DNA from: Nitrospira sp.
GTDB taxonomy: Bacteria; Nitrospirota; Nitrospiria; Nitrospirales; Nitrospiraceae
Length of the DNA: 10,000 nt
Direction: 5' to 3'
NCBI GenBank assembly: GCA_020216985.1
Contig: JAIWOH010000073.1
Span: 1 to 10,000, forward strand
In this document: positions 6,627 through 10,000 of the stretch, piece after piece
Layout: each line of letters begins with the position of its first letter
How positions within the stretch are numbered: position 1 is the stretch's first letter
Notes under the pieces: model-generated
Database searches by the model: none
What the model saw: the letters and a program-made list of their open reading frames with translations, nothing else
Told to the model about the DNA's origin: nothing
Translations under genes and position numbers: made by a program

Positions 6627-7622
6627 TCAGAATTCGCGTATGAGGCGGAAGCCGATGACCGGAATCGTCAAATCGTTGGTGATCCGCACACCGATCCCCG
6701 CCTGAACCATCCAATGAAAATCCACTTCATAATGGACCTGCGGCATCACCAACAAGGTCGAATGGCCGCCGAACACCTGCGCGAAATTAGTTTCCACCCC
6801 TACTACGAATCGATCCGTGACGTCGGCAAACAGCGCCACGTTGCCGAGAAACTCCTTATGAAACCCATTGACTGTCTCTCCATGCTCGAAGCGGGGGCCA
6901 AACATGCCGAAACCACTCCAGGTCTCGTCGAACCGAGCACCGGCCAGATATAGCCACGTCGTGGTCCAAAATCGGGGATCAGTATTGTACTGGGCAATGA
7001 CTTGCGCCCCGTGGATGAATCGGTGATGGAAGAGGGTCCCGAAGGTCGCCTGGGCAGCCACCTTATAGGCTTCGACGGAAAGGGTTTCCATCGGCAGCTC
7101 GAACTCGACGGCGAGCCCGTCCATCAGCACATATTCGATTTCCGGCGCCCACTCCACCCCCTGTCGATCCGGACTGCGCCGCACCAGCCCCAGCGGGTCG
7201 GTCGCCCCGTCCACCTTTCCGATTTTGCGCGAAAGGGGAACCATCCCTAACGTGTTGATCTCCACCTCGCCTTTCAGGGCACCCAGTGGGCGGACGAGAT
7301 CGAACACCATCGGCTCCGGGATACGGGGCCCCTTCTCTTCGCCCGACACCCGTTCGATGGTTCGCGGCGTATCGGCGACGGCAAGCTGCTGATTCAGACC
7401 CGGATCCGGCGCCCTGCCGGTCGCTGAGATGGAATGAGACGGGTCGGCCGGCGACCCCGGCGCAGATCGGATCATCCAGACCGGAAGCTGCGGACCCGGC
7501 TTTTCGGCATGACACCACGAATCAGAGAACCATAAACCGATGCCGAGAACGGTCAAGACAAAAATTCTTCGGCACCTCCGAGGCGTGGATTTCAGGAACG
7601 ATCGGATCGTCGTCAAACACAA
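6627..7622 (-). CDS. Secreted, probably outer-membrane, protein of unrecognised family
   Basis: The ORF has 331 codons. The N-terminus is a long basic region (RSFLKSTPRRCRR), a hydrophobic core at about 20-32 and a likely cleavage after Ala 39 in WCHAE, so it should be exported. Residues about 40-105 are Pro/Ser rich and probably disordered. From about residue 105 strand-like segments follow, including EWAPEIEYVLMDGLAVEFELP and TTTWLYLAGARFD, and the protein ends in IREF with C-terminal Phe, suggesting a beta-barrel. I do not recognise a named family. No ATG is available: translation must begin at TTG 7622 or TTG 7616 (GGGG five bases upstream of the latter), since starting later would remove the basic part of the signal peptide. 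The frame is the same as that of the small ORF just upstream, separated by its TGA and 17 sense codons. A 208-base gap to the DUF1207 gene holds no clear terminator. Confidence 0.72.
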   Translation of the reverse strand: MCLTTIRSFLKSTPRRCRRIFVLTVLGIGLWFSDSWCHAEKPGPQLPVWMIRSAPGSPADPSHSISATGRAPDPGLNQQLAVADTPRTIERVSGEEKGPRIPEPMVFDLVRPLGALKGEVEINTLGMVPLSRKIGKVDGATDPLGLVRRSPDRQGVEWAPEIEYVLMDGLAVEFELPMETLSVEAYKVAAQATFGTLFHHRFIHGAQVIAQYNTDPRFWTTTWLYLAGARFDETWSGFGMFGPRFEHGETVNGFHKEFLGNVALFADVTDRFVVGVETNFAQVFGGHSTLLVMPQVHYEVDFHWMVQAGIGVRITNDLTIPVIGFRLIREF

Positions 7623-7673
7623 CCCCGTATGGTGCAGAAGGAACAGCGGGGCGGAAACGCAGAGACGTCTCCT

Positions 7674-7769
7674 TCACGAGCCACTCTTACGCTTCCCCTT
7701 GATCAGGACCAACACCCCGGCGAATCCGATGACAAAGGCCAGAATTCCCAACAGCAACAGCGGGTCCAT
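7674..7769 (-). CDS. Small single-span membrane protein, 31 residues
   Basis: I found this ORF by reading the gap between the cation pump and the secreted protein. It runs from ATG to TGA and encodes MDP, a hydrophobic stretch of about 20 residues (roughly 4-23, rich in Leu, Gly, Val, Ile, Phe), then a basic tail KGKRKSGS. The positive-inside rule would put the C-terminus in the cytoplasm. AAGGAG lies six bases before the ATG, stronger than the ribosome sites of several neighbouring genes, and the composition is exactly that of a membrane peptide and not random sequence. It starts 117 bases after the P-type ATPase stop. Known tiny membrane peptides such as KdpF and MgtS associate with P-type pumps or regulate their amount, so a pump partner is one idea, but nothing in the sequence proves it. 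No named family recognised. Confidence 0.55.
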   Translation of the reverse strand: MDPLLLLGILAFVIGFAGVLVLIKGKRKSGS

Positions 7770-7775
7770 CTCCGG

Positions 7776-7781
7776 CTCCTT
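7776..7781 (-). promoter_or_regulatory. Shine-Dalgarno AAGGAG for the 31-residue ORF
   Basis: The minus strand reads seven A then GGAG, giving AAGGAG six bases before the ATG at 7769. This is near-ideal spacing and is the main reason to believe that the tiny ORF is translated. Confidence 0.6.
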
Positions 7782-7849
7782 TTTTTGCGGGAAGCTCGGC
7801 TGACTGGTTGCCCTAGCGTTGAGGCGGCCTGTCAAGCGACACCAAAGGC

Positions 7850-7870
7850 AAAAAGCGGGTTTCCGCCGAG
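7850..7870 (-). terminator. Possible intrinsic terminator after the P-type ATPase gene
   Basis: On the minus strand, 20 bases after the ATPase stop, GCGG-AAAC-CCGC forms a 4-bp GC stem with a 4-base loop (7866-7855), followed directly by five T (7854-7850). The stem is short, so termination may be partial. It would separate the pump transcript from the envelope genes downstream. Confidence 0.4.
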
Positions 7871-7886
7871 ACTCCCTACTGCCTGG

Positions 7887-10000
7887 TTACGCCGCGCGAC
7901 CTCGCGCCGCTTCACTCAATCGATCACGCCGTTTCCACTTTTTGCGCAACCAGGTTTCGACTTCGACCACTCCGTACCCGACGAGGGCGACCACCAGCAC
8001 CAACGCCCAGGCGGTCCCGTCGATCGGAACCGTGTGGAACAAGCGATTCATCACCGGCACATAGGTCAGCAGCAGTTGCAGAACGGTCATGGCAATCACG
8101 CCGACCCAAATCCACGGATTGCTGAACACTCCGACATAAAACATGCTGTGCTCCAGCGACCGGCAATTGAAGAGATAGAACAACTCCACCATCACGAACA
8201 CGTTCACCGCCGTCGTGCGGGCCGCCATGATGGAATCGGTCCGATCGAGTTCCCAGAGAAACACTCCATAGGCGCCGGCCAACAACAGAATCGACACGAT
8301 GATGACCCGCTCGATCAATACCCCGGTCAGAATCGGCTGATTGGGGTCGCGAGGCGGGCGCGTCATGATGCCCGGCTCCTTGGGTTCGAAAGCCAACATC
8401 AAGCCGAGCGCCACCGCCGTCGTCATGTTGATCCAGAGAATCTGAACCGGGAGGATCGGCAGCACGGTCCCGAGCGCGATCGCCGCCAGCAAGACAAATC
8501 CTTCCCCCATGTTGGTCGGCAGGGTCCAGACGATGAACTTGGTCAGGTTGTCGAAGACGCACCGCCCTTCCTCCACCGCCGCTTCGATCGACGCGAAATT
8601 GTCGTCGGTCAGCACCATATCCGCGGCCTCTTTGGCGACTTCGGTCCCACCTCGTCCCATCGCCACACCGATGTTCGCCTGTTTCAGCGCCGGAGCATCG
8701 TTCACTCCGTCGCCGGTCATGGCGACCACATGCGCGCGCGCCTGCAACGCCTCCACCAAGCGCAACTTTTGCTCCGGCGACACTCGCGCAAAGACCGCGG
8801 TACGCTCCGCCGCATCAGGAAGCCGCTCTTGCGGGGTCGCGGCCAATTCTTGGCCGGTCATCACGATCAACGCTCTCCCATCCGAACCTTTCCGGCCATT
8901 TAGTCCGATTTGCCCCGCGATGGCCTTAGCTGTCACCGCATGGTCGCCCGTGATCATCTTGACGGCGATACCGGCCTGTTGACAGGCCCGCACTGCTGCA
9001 ATGGCCTCCGGCCGTGGCGGATCGATCATGGCCTGAAGCCCCAACAACGTCAGGCCTCCTTTCACCTCTTGTTCGGTCAGCGACGCTGCCGCCGGCATCG
9101 CCTTGCGGGCAAAGGCGAGGACGCGCAGGCCTTTCGCGGCGAACCGCTCGACCTGCTCCAGCACGATCGACGGATCGAACGGCCGTTCTGCGCCATCAAG
9201 CTCCAGCAGGCGGTCGCACAGCGGCACCAGTTTTTCGACGGCTCCTTTGAGGTAGACGACAGATTGTCGGAGCTCCTCTGTCGCCGGCGCTTCCACGCGA
9301 TGAAGCGTCGCCATGAATTGCCGCTCCGATTCAAACGGAATCGCATCGAGGCGAGGCCGCGACTCGTTGAGCTGCGCGGGGTCAAGACCGGCCTTCCTGG
9401 CCGCCACCAGGAGCGCTCCTTCCGTCGGATCCCCGATGATCGCCCATCGCCCGTCCCGCTCCACATGTTGGGCGTCGTTACAGAGAGCCCCTGCCGTCAA
9501 CAGGTCGATCACCGCGGGAGAGAGCGGCACTGACTGATCGCTTCCCTCCTCCTGTATTGCTCCGACCGACTCATAGCCGGCACCTTCGACCTCGAACGAC
9601 CGCCCACCGACCCACAGGGCCTGGACCGTCATTTCATTTTTCGTCAACGTGCCGGTCTTATCCGAACAAATGACGGTGGTGCTGCCCAAGGTTTCGACAG
9701 CCGGCAATTTACGGATGATGGCGTTGCGCTTCGCCATGCGGCTCACACCGATCGCCAGTGTGATCGTAACCGCGGCCGGCAACCCTTCGGGAATCGCACC
9801 CACCGCCAGCGCCACCGCCGCCATGAAAATCTCCTTGGCCTCCTGTCCTCGCCACAGGCCCAGCAGGAAGGTGAGCGCAGCCAAGCCGAGGATGGCCACC
9901 GTCAGCGCCTTGCTGAAGGACGCCAGCTTTTGCGTGAGCGGGGTCTCCAGTTGCGTCGTCTCGCCCATCAACTGATGGATCCGCCCCAATTCCGTCTCCA
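7887..10000 (-). CDS. P2-type cation-transporting ATPase (HAD-IC, Ca2+-ATPase-like), 5' end beyond window
   Basis: About 704 codons are visible; the gene runs off the right edge, where ETELGRIHQLM aligns with the end of the SERCA actuator domain, so roughly 200 N-terminal residues are missing. Catalytic parts in order are PEGLP in M4 (9791-9777), the phosphorylation motif SDKTGTLT with Asp at 9662-9660, the nucleotide-binding FESERQFMAT and KGAVEK, MITGDH, and the hinge TGDGVNDAPALKQA. Six membrane spans follow, with the last span before a basic tail. By comparison with SERCA, M4 Glu (PEGLP), M5 Asn and Glu (TNMGE) and M6 Asn (WINMTT) are kept, but the M6 Asp position is Ala (8417-8415). The ion is therefore uncertain: Ca2+, Na+/K+ or another cation. 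The motif LMLAFEPKEPGIMTRPPRDP following M6 is typical of a widespread bacterial subgroup. No accessory subunit is obvious, except possibly the tiny ORF downstream. Confidence 0.95.
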   Translation of the reverse strand, partial: ETELGRIHQLMGETTQLETPLTQKLASFSKALTVAILGLAALTFLLGLWRGQEAKEIFMAAVALAVGAIPEGLPAAVTITLAIGVSRMAKRNAIIRKLPAVETLGSTTVICSDKTGTLTKNEMTVQALWVGGRSFEVEGAGYESVGAIQEEGSDQSVPLSPAVIDLLTAGALCNDAQHVERDGRWAIIGDPTEGALLVAARKAGLDPAQLNESRPRLDAIPFESERQFMATLHRVEAPATEELRQSVVYLKGAVEKLVPLCDRLLELDGAERPFDPSIVLEQVERFAAKGLRVLAFARKAMPAAASLTEQEVKGGLTLLGLQAMIDPPRPEAIAAVRACQQAGIAVKMITGDHAVTAKAIAGQIGLNGRKGSDGRALIVMTGQELAATPQERLPDAAERTAVFARVSPEQKLRLVEALQARAHVVAMTGDGVNDAPALKQANIGVAMGRGGTEVAKEAADMVLTDDNFASIEAAVEEGRCVFDNLTKFIVWTLPTNMGEGFVLLAAIALGTVLPILPVQILWINMTTAVALGLMLAFEPKEPGIMTRPPRDPNQPILTGVLIERVIIVSILLLAGAYGVFLWELDRTDSIMAARTTAVNVFVMVELFYLFNCRSLEHSMFYVGVFSNPWIWVGVIAMTVLQLLLTYVPVMNRLFHTVPIDGTAWALVLVVALVGYGVVEVETWLRKKWKRRDRLSEAARGRAA

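Noticed and set aside
7807..7835. TTGACA on the minus strand (7835-7830) as a -35 box for the small ORF
   Set aside because: The hexamer is perfect, but at 16-18 bases downstream there is only GGCAAC-like sequence and no acceptable -10 box. A promoter here remains possible but unsupported.
7629..8903. 424-codon plus-strand open frame opposite the P-type ATPase and across the small ORF
   Set aside because: It shadows highly conserved ATPase motifs on the other strand, and its product is low-complexity Gln/His/Arg.

Overview
The window is a compact array of protein genes, all on the minus strand, so transcription runs from position 10000 towards 1. It looks like chromosome of a GC-rich diderm (Gram-negative type) bacterium. 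The evidence is two signal-peptide proteins that look like outer-membrane barrels and end in Phe, a lipoprotein, and a complete MCE/Mla-type lipid transporter. The gene style would suit the Nitrospirota or a relative, but that is a guess from general resemblance. I see no rRNA, tRNA, CRISPR array, transposase or phage gene.

In transcription order: (1) 10000-7887, the C-terminal two thirds or more of a P2-type cation ATPase, cut by the window edge, followed by a weak hairpin plus T-run that may be its terminator. (2) 7769-7674, a 31-residue single-membrane-span ORF with a strong Shine-Dalgarno sequence, too short for ordinary gene callers. (3) 7622-6627, a secreted, probably outer-membrane, protein of unrecognised family. 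(4) 6418-5459, a DUF1207-type predicted outer-membrane protein. (5) 5408-3606, the membrane protease FtsH. (6) 3485-2370, an MlaE-type permease with a fused N-terminal STAS domain. (7) 2368-1559, its MlaF-type ATPase. (8) 1466-501, an MCE (MlaD-like) substrate-binding protein. (9) 410-1, the start of an ABC-transport auxiliary lipoprotein, cut by the left edge.

Genes 6-9 form a classic retrograde or anterograde phospholipid/ABC import-type cassette. The permease, ATPase, MCE shuttle and lipoprotein should together bridge the inner membrane, periplasm and outer membrane. The permease and ATPase genes are one base apart. FtsH and the DUF1207 gene lie directly upstream with short gaps and no obvious terminator, so genes 3-9 may be one envelope-maintenance transcription unit combining outer-membrane proteins, membrane proteolysis and lipid trafficking. 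The cation pump sits upstream behind the possible terminator.

Most genes are ordinary housekeeping or envelope functions. The points most worth a second look are the tiny membrane peptide between the pump and the envelope genes, the pump's missing M6 aspartate, the GGACCATGCC repeat cluster at the permease start, and the two barrel-like proteins of unknown function. I did not find convincing evidence of a new defence or mobile system.
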